NCBI RefSeq assembly: GCF_004346685.1
Contig: NZ_SMCO01000013.1
Span: 43,684-107,683, forward strand
Direction of reading: 5' to 3'
DNA length: 64,000 nucleotides
Source: Sulfurirhabdus autotrophica
Lineage (GTDB): Bacteria > Pseudomonadota > Gammaproteobacteria > Burkholderiales > SMCO01
This document shows positions 9,189 to 18,438 of the stretch, piece after piece. Positions within the stretch are counted from its first letter, which is position 1; each line of letters starts with the position of its first letter. Both the position numbers and the translations under genes were made by a program. The notes beneath the pieces were generated by a model. The model saw only the letters and a list, made by a program, of their open reading frames with translations. It made no database searches and was not told the origin of the DNA.

Positions 9189-9998
9189 GTGAAAAAAATA
9201 CAATTCATGGGAGTTTTTCTGGCTGCATTGATATGCATGCCAGCATGGGCAAGCGACATCCTCATTATTGGCATACAGGACTACAATCGCAGCCCCATTA
9301 TGGTTGTAAGGGAGTACCAGGGGTTAACCAATTATTTAAGTAAAGCCCTGAAGCACCCGGTGAGAGTTGAAACTGTCAAAACCCGGGATGAATATCTGAA
9401 AAAAGCTCATGCGAAGCGCTTTGCCTTTATGTATGGGCCACCCAGTATGATTATGCGTGCTGCCAAACAATCCGGTTATCAACCAGTCGTTAAGATTCCG
9501 GGGCTTTTATCCGCCAGTTTTATGAGTCTTGCTTCAACCGGCATTGCCTTCCCTGAAGATATGAAAGGCAAGCGCATTGGTTTTACCGACAAAGATTCGA
9601 TGATCACCCAAATGGCCATTGCGCAATTAAAAGAAATGAAAATAGATCCTGAAAAATATTTTAAAAGCGTTCAATATTATAATGATGTGGATGGCGTACT
9701 TTCAGCCATGAAGTTCAACCTGATCGATATCGGTGTAGCAAATAGCGGCCTCTTGAATGTGTGGACAGGAAAGGGAAATGACGTCAATCTGGTTTTGCAG
9801 GGAAAAGGGATGCCCCACCTTACCTTTGCAGTGAGAAATGATTTACCTGCGGATATCAAAGAGGCAGTAACGCAGGCACTGTTAAAAGCCCATCTGGATA
9901 GCGAAGGCCAAGATTACTTTAAATATTCCAGCTTTCCTAATTTTGAACCTGCTAAACCAGCAGACTATGATGAGTTGGTAAAATTTCTTCAAATCTAA
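9189..9998 (+). CDS. PhnD-like periplasmic substrate-binding protein (first of pair)
   Basis: A 269-residue protein with a signal peptide (KKIQFMGVFLAALICMPAWAS) and the fold features of PhnD/phosphonate-phosphite binding proteins: YQGLTNYLSKAL, FMYGPPSMIM, DMKGKRIGFTDKDS and IDIGVANSG. The start is a GTG at 9189 behind AAGGAGA. It should bind a small anionic ligand in the periplasm. No permease or ATPase gene lies nearby, so it is either an orphan that docks with a remote transporter or a ligand sensor. The ligand cannot be assigned. A paralogue of identical length follows. Confidence 0.82.
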   Translation: MKKIQFMGVFLAALICMPAWASDILIIGIQDYNRSPIMVVREYQGLTNYLSKALKHPVRVETVKTRDEYLKKAHAKRFAFMYGPPSMIMRAAKQSGYQPVVKIPGLLSASFMSLASTGIAFPEDMKGKRIGFTDKDSMITQMAIAQLKEMKIDPEKYFKSVQYYNDVDGVLSAMKFNLIDIGVANSGLLNVWTGKGNDVNLVLQGKGMPHLTFAVRNDLPADIKEAVTQALLKAHLDSEGQDYFKYSSFPNFEPAKPADYDELVKFLQI

Positions 9999-10120
9999 TA
10001 TACAAACATAACCTAACTGGAATTTACAATTAAGCGGTACTGCATTTTGCATACCCTAAGCAATGAATGCATCACAATTCATTCACTAAAAATAAAAACC
10101 ATACATTAGGAGATACTTGC

Positions 10121-10930
10121 GTGAAAAGACTACTATCCGGACTGATAATTGGCTTACTGAGCCAAATCAGCATTGCTACTGCAGCAGACAGCACACTACT
10201 ATTCGGCATTAATGACGGGACCGCTGGTCAAGAGGGATTTGCCCAGATTCAAGCAAGGTATCAATTGCTTGCTGATTATCTATCGAAACCATTAAAGAAA
10301 ACCATTAAAGTTGAATCCTCACAAAACCTGAAAAGCTCAAGTGAAAACCTGAAAAAAGCGCGCTATGATCTTTTTTTCAGCAAACCGAGCAATGTTGCAG
10401 CAAAAGCCATGAAGGATCAAAATTATGACCTTGTTGCAGCAGCTAAAGGGGCTTTTACAGTTCAATTTATTGTGAATAAAGACTCACCTCTCAAAAAACC
10501 GGAAGATGCACGTGGCAAGCGCTTTGTTTTTGCAAAAGGCACTTTCATGGAAAAAGCCGGTTTGGCAACGCTCCGTGAGCTTAAATTGGCCCCTGCTCCA
10601 GAGCAAACTCAATATACCAAGTTTCAAGAAGCGATTGCTTTTATGGTCGAGAAAAAATTTGCAGATGTGGGTGTTGTCGCTCCTCTTGTTGCAAAAGATT
10701 GGGAAAAAAAGGGGGGGCGTACACTATTTGAGAGTAAAAAACTCCCCTTCTGGTCGATCATTGCAGCTCCCAGCATGCCCCCTGAAGACGTTACTAAAGT
10801 ACGTGAAGCCCTGATCAACATGGAAAATACCGAAGAAGGAAAAAAAGTACTTGAAAAAATTGGTGTAAAAGGATTTGTTACTGGTAACAAACAAGAATAT
10901 CTAGATCTCCTCACATGGCTAGGTAGCTAA
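10121..10930 (+). CDS. PhnD-like periplasmic substrate-binding protein (second of pair)
   Basis: A 269-residue secreted protein of the same family as its upstream neighbour but clearly diverged: YQLLADYLSKPLKK, ARYDLFFSKPSNVAAKAM, RGKRFVFAKGTFMEKAG and FADVGVVAPLVA. I place the start at the GTG at 10121, behind TTAGGAGA (10106-10113), rather than the in-frame ATG at 10067, which would add 18 residues before the signal peptide (KRLLSGLIIGLLSQISIATAA). It lies 122 bases after the first copy. No transport partners are adjacent. It looks like an old tandem duplication with different ligand preference. Confidence 0.8.
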   Translation: MKRLLSGLIIGLLSQISIATAADSTLLFGINDGTAGQEGFAQIQARYQLLADYLSKPLKKTIKVESSQNLKSSSENLKKARYDLFFSKPSNVAAKAMKDQNYDLVAAAKGAFTVQFIVNKDSPLKKPEDARGKRFVFAKGTFMEKAGLATLRELKLAPAPEQTQYTKFQEAIAFMVEKKFADVGVVAPLVAKDWEKKGGRTLFESKKLPFWSIIAAPSMPPEDVTKVREALINMENTEEGKKVLEKIGVKGFVTGNKQEYLDLLTWLGS

Positions 10931-10970
10931 GACCGAAGAACAGAATCACTTTCCGTTAGAGCATTACGTC

Positions 10971-11007
10971 TTTGGGCTGTCTGAAACAGAAAACCAGGCA
11001 GCCCAAA
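10971..11007. terminator. Inverted repeat after the binding-protein pair
   Basis: TTTGGGCTGTCTG (10971-10983) and CAGGCAGCCCAAA (10995-11007) form a 13-bp stem with one wobble-type pair and an 11-base loop. There is no good T-tract, so this could be a factor-assisted terminator or an mRNA-end stabilising hairpin. Confidence 0.5.
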
Positions 11008-11184
11008 TCCTGCACTTAAAAATATCACTTTTTTGCAGCCCTGAAAGCTTAAGTTCCTTTTAGAAATCTGACGTATCCCCTCTGTAGTACATCTATCGCA
11101 AATTTACTGAATGCTCTCCTGCAACAATTTTGGCTTCACCGAAAACTGCGTCATAATAGGCAATTTCAGCATTAAGACGTATTA

Positions 11185-11730
11185 ATGAATTTCAGACACC
11201 AGCCCCTCATTTGGCAAACACGTGCTCCAGGAGCAAAATGCCTGTTTCGTCCATGGCTGATTGAACAAGGCTCGTTAACTAAAAGCATTCAACTTCGATG
11301 CAGTGCTTTCAGCGTGCGCAATGTTCAGCTGAATCAGGGAAAGGCCTGTCGAGATGAAGCTGCGCTAGTTGGACTGGAACAAAGAGAGCAAGCATTATTA
11401 CGAGAAGTTTACTTGTATTGCCACGAAAAGCCGGTGGTTTTTGCCCATAGCGTCATTCCCCTTCAGGGTTTACGTGGCCCATGGCAAGCATTGAGCGGGC
11501 TCGGAAACAAACCGCTGGGCGCTGCTCTTTTTGCCAATCCGGTGATTAAGCGCAGCCCTTTAGCTTACAAAAAACTGGGCTCAAGGCATGAACTCTATCG
11601 TCGCGCATGCCGCTTGCTGGAAATTGCCCCCCCTTTTCTCTGGGCCAGACGATCTGTATTCAGTTTAAAAAATAGCCCTATTCTGGTAACTGAAGTATTC
11701 TTGCCGCCTATTCTGGATCTTCCGTTATGA
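11185..11730 (+). CDS. ubiC: Chorismate--pyruvate lyase
   Basis: A 181-residue enzyme that removes pyruvate from chorismate to give 4-hydroxybenzoate, the first dedicated ubiquinone step. The family core is visible as [20 protein letters not shown] (active-site Arg), [13 protein letters not shown] and the C-terminal VTEVFLPP (catalytic Glu). It is soluble and cytoplasmic. The stop overlaps the ubiA start by four bases, so the product is made next to the enzyme that uses it. Confidence 0.93.
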   Translation: MNFRHQPLIWQTRAPGAKCLFRPWLIEQGSLTKSIQLRCSAFSVRNVQLNQGKACRDEAALVGLEQREQALLREVYLYCHEKPVVFAHSVIPLQGLRGPWQALSGLGNKPLGAALFANPVIKRSPLAYKKLGSRHELYRRACRLLEIAPPFLWARRSVFSLKNSPILVTEVFLPPILDLPL

Positions 11731-12593
11731 CCTTGCTTGAACGTATCACCCTTTATGAAAAGCTCATGCGGCTGGATAAGCCTATCGGCATTCTACTACT
11801 TTTGTGGCCAACACTTTGGGCTACCTGGATAGCCTCTGCCGGCCATCCAAACTGGATTATCTTGTGGATTTTCGTCATGGGTACAGTGCTGATGCGCTCT
11901 GCCGGATGTGTAATTAATGACTATGCCGATGCAGACTTTGATCCCTATGTGGAACGCACAAAAAACCGCCCGCTTGCTGCCGGAAAAATCAGCAAAAAAG
12001 AAGCGTTGATACTTGCTGCGGGGTTAAGCTTTTTCGCCTTTCTGCTCATTCTGCGCCTCAACAAACTGACTATCATGCTGTCTTTTGTTGCGTTATTCCT
12101 TGCTGCCAGCTACCCCTTTACCAAACGCTTCCTGGCCATACCTCAGGCGTATTTAGGCATTGCATTCGGCTTTAGTATCCCCATGGCTTTTGCTGCGCAT
12201 ATGGACACAGTTCCTGCATTTGCCTGGGCAATGCTTGTGGCCAATTTGTTCTGGGCGGTAGCCTATGACACGCAATACGCCATGGTAGACCGTGAAGATG
12301 ACCTTAAAATCGGCCTCAAATCTTCAGCCATCACATTTGGTAGATTTGATGTTGCTGCCATCATGATCGCCTATGCTTGCATGCTCGCTATCCTCACTGC
12401 TGTAGGCGTGCACCTGCGAATGGGATGGCTATACTACGGCGGGTTGCTGGCAGCATCGGGCATAATGGGCTACCATTACCAATTAATTAAACATCGCGAC
12501 AGAGATAAATGTTTTAAAGCTTTCCTGCACAACAACTGGGTTGGCGGGGTAATCTTTGCAGGAATTGTACTTGATTACATTTTCCAGCTTTAA
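11727..12593 (+). CDS. ubiA: 4-hydroxybenzoate octaprenyltransferase
   Basis: A 288-residue inner-membrane prenyltransferase with about eight to nine hydrophobic helices. The two Asp-rich motifs are intact: [19 protein letters not shown] near residue 70 and [12 protein letters not shown] near 187, which bind the Mg-polyprenyl diphosphate. It attaches the polyprenyl tail to 4-hydroxybenzoate in ubiquinone synthesis. It is coupled to ubiC by a four-base overlap. Confidence 0.96.
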   Translation: MTLLERITLYEKLMRLDKPIGILLLLWPTLWATWIASAGHPNWIILWIFVMGTVLMRSAGCVINDYADADFDPYVERTKNRPLAAGKISKKEALILAAGLSFFAFLLILRLNKLTIMLSFVALFLAASYPFTKRFLAIPQAYLGIAFGFSIPMAFAAHMDTVPAFAWAMLVANLFWAVAYDTQYAMVDREDDLKIGLKSSAITFGRFDVAAIMIAYACMLAILTAVGVHLRMGWLYYGGLLAASGIMGYHYQLIKHRDRDKCFKAFLHNNWVGGVIFAGIVLDYIFQL

Positions 12594-12631
12594 AATTGCA
12601 CTAAATTAATCAATTCAAGAAGGGATGCAAC

Positions 12632-12859
12632 ATGCCATACTTTGTATATAAAATTTTGTTACCGATGCGTATTCTCGAAAAAGTGAAGGAATTCGATGGT
12701 TTCAAGGATGCCAGCAAATACGCAAAAGAATTTCGCACCACGGTAACTGCTGACGACAATTGCATTGTCAAAGTGATTTTTGGTGAAAACGAACTCGAAG
12801 CAGAAGATATTCTGTCTCAAGTTCGTGACCCGCAACCAACAACGGGCGAAGACTACTAA
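12632..12859 (+). CDS. Small conserved hypothetical protein, 75 aa
   Basis: A 75-residue, mildly acidic, soluble protein with no signal peptide or membrane segment. Its middle (KVKEFDGFKDASKYAKEFR) looks helical and is followed by a short strand-like segment (CIVKVIFG) and an acidic tail. An AGAAGGGA ribosome site precedes the ATG. I do not recognise a named family. It lies 38 bases after ubiA and 24 bases before another unknown gene, so it may be expressed with the ubiquinone genes. Confidence 0.7.
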   Translation: MPYFVYKILLPMRILEKVKEFDGFKDASKYAKEFRTTVTADDNCIVKVIFGENELEAEDILSQVRDPQPTTGEDY

Positions 12860-12883
12860 TCAGTCACCACAGAGCAGACAGCC

Positions 12884-13333
12884 ATGCTGAATGAAGATGC
12901 TTACAAGAATGCACGCGAGGACCTAAACCGGCTTGCCTGCCCGTTTGAAAAGGCCATCCTTCGGGGATGTTGCGGCTGTGAGCTATCGCAGAAAAACTAC
13001 ATTGCGGAACGGGAACTTATCGCCTGCAAATCTGCTGTAGCCCGTGAAAACTGTCGCACTCTCCGTGGGTTGTTGCACCAGAACGCGCTTTTTACGCTGA
13101 AACTGACGCATCTGAGCGATCTGTTGCCTCATGCTAAAGATATGAAGTTGCAATGTGGTGGCATGTTAGGCCTGCAACGGATATTTGCTACGGATCCAGC
13201 ACCCCAGACAACCGTATCCAATATTCATGGCCTTGTGCTTGCTGCTCAGGAAAAATTTGGCAACATGGAAAATCTGCCTTTCTCTGAAATTGTCATCTCC
13301 ATTGCACACTATGAATCCAGACGCCGTTCCTGA
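12884..13333 (+). CDS. Cysteine-rich conserved hypothetical protein, 149 aa
   Basis: A soluble protein with seven cysteines at residues 19, 29, 30, 32, 48, 57 and 91; the cluster GCCGCEL is notable. This many reduced cysteines in a cytoplasmic protein without a signal peptide suggests a metal site, possibly an iron-sulfur cluster, but no standard ferredoxin or zinc-finger spacing is matched. The second half is mostly helical. It sits between the ubiA unit and ubiD. No function is assigned. Confidence 0.72.
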   Translation: MLNEDAYKNAREDLNRLACPFEKAILRGCCGCELSQKNYIAERELIACKSAVARENCRTLRGLLHQNALFTLKLTHLSDLLPHAKDMKLQCGGMLGLQRIFATDPAPQTTVSNIHGLVLAAQEKFGNMENLPFSEIVISIAHYESRRRS

Positions 13334-13482
13334 GTACTTCGTAACAAATTCATTAAGCCTTCAGAATTATTGGCCATAGTACTTTTAATAACACATCCAA
13401 TAATCACGTATTTTTGCTGAATTAATGCTATTGACCACAGATATTCCCAGTTAAACCCGCCCACAGTGATGATAATTTCCTC

Positions 13483-14946
13483 ATGAAATATAAAGACCTT
13501 CGCGATTTCATTGCGCAACTTGAAAAACAGGGCGAGCTTAAGCGTATTACCACTGAAGTAGACCCCAATCTGGAAATGACCGAAATTTGTGATCGCGTAC
13601 TCAAAGCGGGTGGGCCAGCAATTCTGTTTGAAAACCCCAAGGGCCATAATATCCCCGTACTCGCCAATTTGTTCGGGACGCCAAAACGCGTCGCTATGGG
13701 CATGGGCGAAGAAGATGTCGAAGCATTGCGTGAGGTAGGCAAATTGCTTGCTTTTCTGAAGGAACCCGAGCCACCTAAAGGCCTGAAAGATGCCTGGGAT
13801 AAATTGCCGGTTTTCAAACAAGTGTTGAATATGGCCCCAAAAGAAGTGAGCAGTGCGCCTTGTCAGGATATAGTATGGGAAGGCAAGGATGTCGATCTTT
13901 CCAAATTACCTATTCAAACATGCTGGCCTGGCGATGTCGCACCGCTCATCACCTGGGGGTTAGTCGTCACCAAGGGGCCGCTTAAAAAACGCCAAAATCT
14001 GGGCATTTATCGCCAGCAAGTAATCGCTCCCAACAAGGTCATCATGCGCTGGCTGGCACACCGCGGTGGCGCGCTGGATTTTCGTGAGTTTTGTGAAGCC
14101 AATCCAGGCAAAAATTTTCCCGTCGCCGTGGCATTAGGCGCTGATCCTGCTACGATCCTTGGCGCTGTAACGCCTGTACCGGATTCTTTAAGTGAATACC
14201 AGTTTGCCGGTCTGCTACGCGGAGACAAAACCGAGATTGTGAAATGCATCAGCAATGATCTGCAAGTGCCTGCCAGCGCAGAAATTGTGCTGGAAGGCTA
14301 CATTGCGCCCGGCGAAACCGCCCTGGAAGGACCGTATGGCGACCATACCGGTTACTACAACGAGCAGGATACCTTCCCGGTGTTTACCATCACCCACATC
14401 ACCATGCGCCGAAATCCCATTTATCACAGCACATACACTGGCAAACCACCCGATGAACCCGCTGTGCTAGGTGTAGCACTGAATGAAGTTTTCGTACCGT
14501 TATTGCAAAAACAGTTCACAGAAATCACCGATTTTTATCTGCCGCCTGAAGGCTGCTCATATCGCCTGGCTATTGTCAGCATGAAAAAGCAGTACCCCGG
14601 TCACGCCAAGCGTGTTATGTTTGGCATCTGGAGCTTTTTGCGCCAGTTTATGTACACTAAATTCATTATCGTGGTGGATGACGACGTTAACATTCGCGAC
14701 TGGAAAGAAGTGATCTGGGCCATCACAACACGCATGGACCCAGCGCGTGATACGTTGCTCGTGGAGAACACACCTATCGATTACCTGGATTTCGCCAGCC
14801 CGGTTTCTGGACTGGGCAGTAAAATGGGCATGGATGCCACCAACAAATGGCCTGGTGAAACTACGCGTGAATGGGGCACACCTATCGTCATGGATAAGCA
14901 AGTCAAGGCGCGAGTGGACGAAATGTGGCAAAATCTGGGATTATGA
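13483..14946 (+). CDS. ubiD: 4-hydroxy-3-polyprenylbenzoate decarboxylase, UbiD
   Basis: A 487-residue prenylated-FMN-dependent decarboxylase of ubiquinone synthesis. The start [22 protein letters not shown] is typical, as are [23 protein letters not shown] residues 45-65, the cofactor region around [20 protein letters not shown] near 285 and [10 protein letters not shown] near 320. It needs prenyl-FMN from UbiX, whose gene is not in the window. Cytoplasmic hexamer in known relatives. Confidence 0.96.
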   Translation: MKYKDLRDFIAQLEKQGELKRITTEVDPNLEMTEICDRVLKAGGPAILFENPKGHNIPVLANLFGTPKRVAMGMGEEDVEALREVGKLLAFLKEPEPPKGLKDAWDKLPVFKQVLNMAPKEVSSAPCQDIVWEGKDVDLSKLPIQTCWPGDVAPLITWGLVVTKGPLKKRQNLGIYRQQVIAPNKVIMRWLAHRGGALDFREFCEANPGKNFPVAVALGADPATILGAVTPVPDSLSEYQFAGLLRGDKTEIVKCISNDLQVPASAEIVLEGYIAPGETALEGPYGDHTGYYNEQDTFPVFTITHITMRRNPIYHSTYTGKPPDEPAVLGVALNEVFVPLLQKQFTEITDFYLPPEGCSYRLAIVSMKKQYPGHAKRVMFGIWSFLRQFMYTKFIIVVDDDVNIRDWKEVIWAITTRMDPARDTLLVENTPIDYLDFASPVSGLGSKMGMDATNKWPGETTREWGTPIVMDKQVKARVDEMWQNLGL

Positions 14947-15026
14947 CCCAAACTAAAGGGCATGCGGCTACACACTGACAACGTGCTGACTACACCAGCA
15001 CGCCAATAATCTTACAGGGAACAGCA

Positions 15027-16316
15027 GTGTCTATTGTACGCGCACAGAATCGGGCATTTCAGGGTAAGCCTAAATTTAGCGTTCTACTGATTGAAGATCA
15101 GCGATCCCTGTCGCAGATGGCTGCTGCCATGCTGAAAGAAAGATGGAATTGCTACGTACATATTGCCACTTCCATGAGTGAAGCTCGCGTAGCACTCAGT
15201 TCCGGCACTCATTTTTTTCTGGCTGTTTCAGACCTGCACTTGCCTGATGCTGCACATGGTGAAATCATTGATGTGCTCCACGAGGCCAGACTGCCGACTA
15301 TTGCCATTACTGGACACTTTGACAAAGAGTTACGCGCACTTACCCTTAAAAAGGGAGTCCTGGATTACGTCATCAAAGACAGCCTGAATGCGTTTGAATA
15401 TCTGACTGAACTTGTTGGTCGCTTATATAAAAATCAGTTCATACAGGTATTGGCTGTAGATGATTCCGCCACCTCACGCGCCTATCTGAAACACATGCTT
15501 GGTACCCAATTTTTTCAAGTCCTCACTGCTGGTAGCGGTTTGGAAGCATTAAAAATTATCGAATCAAACCCAGATATTCGAATCATCCTCACCGACTACA
15601 ACATGCCTGAAATGGACGGATTCAAACTGGTTTCAGAAATCCGCAAATTACATGGAAAGGATCGTATCGCTATCATCGGTCTTTCCGCATCGGATGATAG
15701 CGATTTATCTGCTCGATTTCTCAAGATCGGCGCTAACGATTTCCTGTCTAAACCCTTTTCATTTGAAGAGTTAACCTGGCGGGTAAACCAGAATATTGAA
15801 ATGCTGGAACACATCGACATCATTCGGGATGTGGCGAACAGGGATTTTCTAACCGGGTTATTCAACCGCCGTTATTTTTTCGAAAATGGTGCAGGGCTTT
15901 TCGTAAAAACCTACGCTGAAAAGAAACAACTGGTAGTAGCCATGATGGACATTGATCATTTCAAGCGGATCAATGACACTTATGGCCATGATTGCGGGGA
16001 TACTGTATTGAAGGATATGGCCGGCCTGCTTTCTTCTGCTCATTTCAAAACCTATCTGGTAGCGCGCCTGGGAGGCGAAGAATTCGCTGTGTTGGCCGAG
16101 GGCGATTCCTTTGCCGAGATTTCAGAGCACTTCGAAGCTTTTCATCAGAGTGTTGCAGAAACGCCCTCTCATTGTGATGGAAAAACCATTTCATACACAA
16201 TCAGTATCGGTTTATGCCCTACTCGACTGGAGAGTCTTGATGCCATGCTGAAACAGGCTGACAACAATTTATATCTGGCCAAGCAAGGTGGCCGAAACCA
16301 GATAATTATGGGATAG
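15027..16316 (+). CDS. Response regulator with two REC domains and GGDEF diguanylate cyclase
   Basis: A 429-residue cytoplasmic regulator. REC1 covers about residues 17-130 with phospho-acceptor Asp69; REC2 covers about 138-255 with Asp190 in ILTDYNMPEMDG and the lysine in FLSKPF. The GGDEF domain (about 270-429) has an active-type GGEEF motif preceded by VARL. The usual RxxD inhibitory site is absent at the expected position, so product inhibition may be lacking. The start is a GTG at 15027 behind CAGGGA. It should make c-di-GMP in response to phosphorylation. No kinase is adjacent; the partner is unknown. Confidence 0.92.
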   Translation: MSIVRAQNRAFQGKPKFSVLLIEDQRSLSQMAAAMLKERWNCYVHIATSMSEARVALSSGTHFFLAVSDLHLPDAAHGEIIDVLHEARLPTIAITGHFDKELRALTLKKGVLDYVIKDSLNAFEYLTELVGRLYKNQFIQVLAVDDSATSRAYLKHMLGTQFFQVLTAGSGLEALKIIESNPDIRIILTDYNMPEMDGFKLVSEIRKLHGKDRIAIIGLSASDDSDLSARFLKIGANDFLSKPFSFEELTWRVNQNIEMLEHIDIIRDVANRDFLTGLFNRRYFFENGAGLFVKTYAEKKQLVVAMMDIDHFKRINDTYGHDCGDTVLKDMAGLLSSAHFKTYLVARLGGEEFAVLAEGDSFAEISEHFEAFHQSVAETPSHCDGKTISYTISIGLCPTRLESLDAMLKQADNNLYLAKQGGRNQIIMG

Positions 16317-16324
16317 CGTTCACC

Positions 16325-16891
16325 TTGACCAAACCTGAAGGGCAAAGAGTCTGCCTCTACAACACAGAACAATTGAATGCCGTATTGGACCATTTGGCAT
16401 GGCAGGCCGCTGGCTTTCTGACAGGCTTTGAAAACATCATGATCGTTGGGATATTGCGGCGGGGTGCCCCTTTGGCTGACATGTTGCATGATCGTCTCAA
16501 ACAACACTTCAATCTTCCCAATATGTCCCGCATGAATTTGCAAATCAAACGCTATGCGGATGACCTCACCTTACTGCATCCCGATACCAAACTGACGGAA
16601 AGTGCTGAGCAAACCAGCATGGACCTTACCGGCGTCACCGTACTGGTAGTGGATGATGTCATGTACCGCGGTCATTCCATGCTGCGCGCGGTAGAATATC
16701 TGGCTGGCAAACAGCCGGCTGAAATTCGGACTGTGGTACTGGTAGACCGAGGTGTAGCCAAACTACCCGTACGCACGGATATTGTTGGCGTCCGGCTCGA
16801 TGTTGCGCCACCAGACATTATTGAATGTAACGTGCCGCCTTATGAAACTGAATTCAGAATCGATTTACTCAGAACAGACAGAAACAGTTAA
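16325..16891 (+). CDS. pyrR: PyrR-type phosphoribosyltransferase
   Basis: A 188-residue type I phosphoribosyltransferase with the PRPP loop VLVVDDVMYRGHSM and the PyrR-like segments VGILRRGAPLAD and RTVVLVDRG. In Gram-positive bacteria PyrR binds pyr mRNA; in proteobacteria the homologue is mostly a uracil phosphoribosyltransferase, and no pyr genes are adjacent. The first usable codon is a TTG at 16325, eight bases after the previous stop, with a weak ribosome site, so coupling to the GGDEF gene is likely. It ends six bases from the convergent AAA ATPase gene. Confidence 0.85.
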   Translation: MTKPEGQRVCLYNTEQLNAVLDHLAWQAAGFLTGFENIMIVGILRRGAPLADMLHDRLKQHFNLPNMSRMNLQIKRYADDLTLLHPDTKLTESAEQTSMDLTGVTVLVVDDVMYRGHSMLRAVEYLAGKQPAEIRTVVLVDRGVAKLPVRTDIVGVRLDVAPPDIIECNVPPYETEFRIDLLRTDRNS

Positions 16892-16896
16892 ACAAT

Positions 16897-18396
16897 TTAC
16901 TTCACCCCTTCCGCATCAGCGTTAACCGCCCGGTGCTCAGCCCAAGCCCGCAGTGCTGCGATTTTCTCCCCCATCACAACAGAAAGCGAGCGGGTTTTCT
17001 GCAACTCATTCAGAATGCTTTTTGTATCCATGCTATGGCTGACAGAATAGGCTTCAAATACGGCTGCGATGATGGCCTGCTCGATTTCAGCGCCGGAAAA
17101 CCCTTCGCTTTGCAGGGCAAGCTGTTGCAGATCGAATTGTGTCGAATCCTGTTTACGCCTTTTCAGGTGAATATCAAAGATTTGCTCCCGTGTCGAACTA
17201 CCGGGCAAATCGACAAAAAATATTTCATCGAAGCGACCTTTACGAATCAGCTCTGGCGGCAGACGACTAATATCGTTGGAAGTCGCCACAATAAATACTT
17301 TGGATTTACGCTCAGATAACCAGGTGAGCAGTGTTCCCAACACCCGGTGAGAAACCCCACCGTCCGAACCTCCTGTGCCATCTCCCGACAAGCCTTTTTC
17401 AATCTCGTCCAGCCACAAAACGCAAGGTGCCATTTGCTCAGCGGCTGCCAGGGCATTTCGCAAATTCCGTTCTGTTTCACCAAAAAATTTATTGTACAGC
17501 GTTGCAAAATCCAGCCGCATCAGCGGCAATCCCCAACTACCCGCCACGGCCTTGGCTGCCAGACTTTTACCGCTACCCTGCACACCGAGCAGCAGCACGC
17601 CTTTAGGACGATCTACACCAAAAACATCATTCACATCCACAAATGGCTTGTAGCGCACTTCCAGCCAACGTTTGAGGTTCGCCTGCCCGCCAACCTGGCT
17701 AAAGTCAACCACATCCGTTTCATAACTCAGACTGCCATTACCAGCAAGCGCATCGCGTTTAAACTTGATCACACGCGTTAAATCTTCTTGAGTCAGTCTG
17801 CCATCATCGCGCATGGCTTGTCGAATATGCCTGAGCGCATCTTCTTTATTCAGTCCACGGAGATGCTGGATCAACTGATCAACCATCGCAGCGCTGCCTT
17901 TCACCTTTGAACCGGTTTGATGGCTATACAGTTCCGCCTCCTCGTTCACCATTTTCCGGAGTGTTTTTGTACTTGGCAAAACCAGCGAAAACCTTGCGCT
18001 TACTCTCAACAATTCATCTGGCAGTTCCAGCTCAGGGCTGATCAATACAATCGTACGCTGGGTTTTGTAATATTCCAGCGCAATTTCACGGAGAAAACGG
18101 ACATTAAGCGGGTCATCCAGAAAGGGATGGGCATCACACATTGCGTAAATACCATTCTGGGGCGTCTTGTCTATATGGCGAAGGGCATCAGTCAATTGAT
18201 AAGACTCAGCAACACTCTCTGTTTTGGTCACACGTTTAATACCATCCGTCACGCTCCAGCGGAACAGCGCCTGGCTTTCCAGATTGGCTATGCGTTCCAG
18301 TAGCGCCAGTGCGCGAGGCTCTTCGTGGGTTTCGATCAAAATCAGCGGATAACCGGATTTGATAATTGACGTCAGTTCATTCTGCTCTTGCATCAC
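16897..18396 (-). CDS. Ycf46-like AAA family ATPase
   Basis: A 499-residue protein with an N-terminal half (about 1-230) resembling a degenerate AAA-type domain and a complete C-terminal AAA domain. Walker A is LGVQGSGKSLAAK near residue 270, Walker B is VLWLDEIEKG near 325, and the second region of homology ends RKGRFDEIFFVDLPG. This arrangement matches the Ycf46 family of cyanobacteria, plastids and many proteobacteria, whose role is poorly known. It is soluble. It precedes dacB's 3' end on the same strand. Confidence 0.85.
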   Translation of the reverse strand: MMQEQNELTSIIKSGYPLILIETHEEPRALALLERIANLESQALFRWSVTDGIKRVTKTESVAESYQLTDALRHIDKTPQNGIYAMCDAHPFLDDPLNVRFLREIALEYYKTQRTIVLISPELELPDELLRVSARFSLVLPSTKTLRKMVNEEAELYSHQTGSKVKGSAAMVDQLIQHLRGLNKEDALRHIRQAMRDDGRLTQEDLTRVIKFKRDALAGNGSLSYETDVVDFSQVGGQANLKRWLEVRYKPFVDVNDVFGVDRPKGVLLLGVQGSGKSLAAKAVAGSWGLPLMRLDFATLYNKFFGETERNLRNALAAAEQMAPCVLWLDEIEKGLSGDGTGGSDGGVSHRVLGTLLTWLSERKSKVFIVATSNDISRLPPELIRKGRFDEIFFVDLPGSSTREQIFDIHLKRRKQDSTQFDLQQLALQSEGFSGAEIEQAIIAAVFEAYSVSHSMDTKSILNELQKTRSLSVVMGEKIAALRAWAEHRAVNADAEGVK

Positions 18397-18438
18397 ATAC
18401 CTTAGCTTTAGATTATATTTTGTCTGTTTTTCTTTGAA

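Noticed and set aside
9189..10930. Reading the PhnD-like pair as a complete phosphonate uptake operon
   Set aside because: No permease, ATPase or phosphonate-degrading genes are adjacent.
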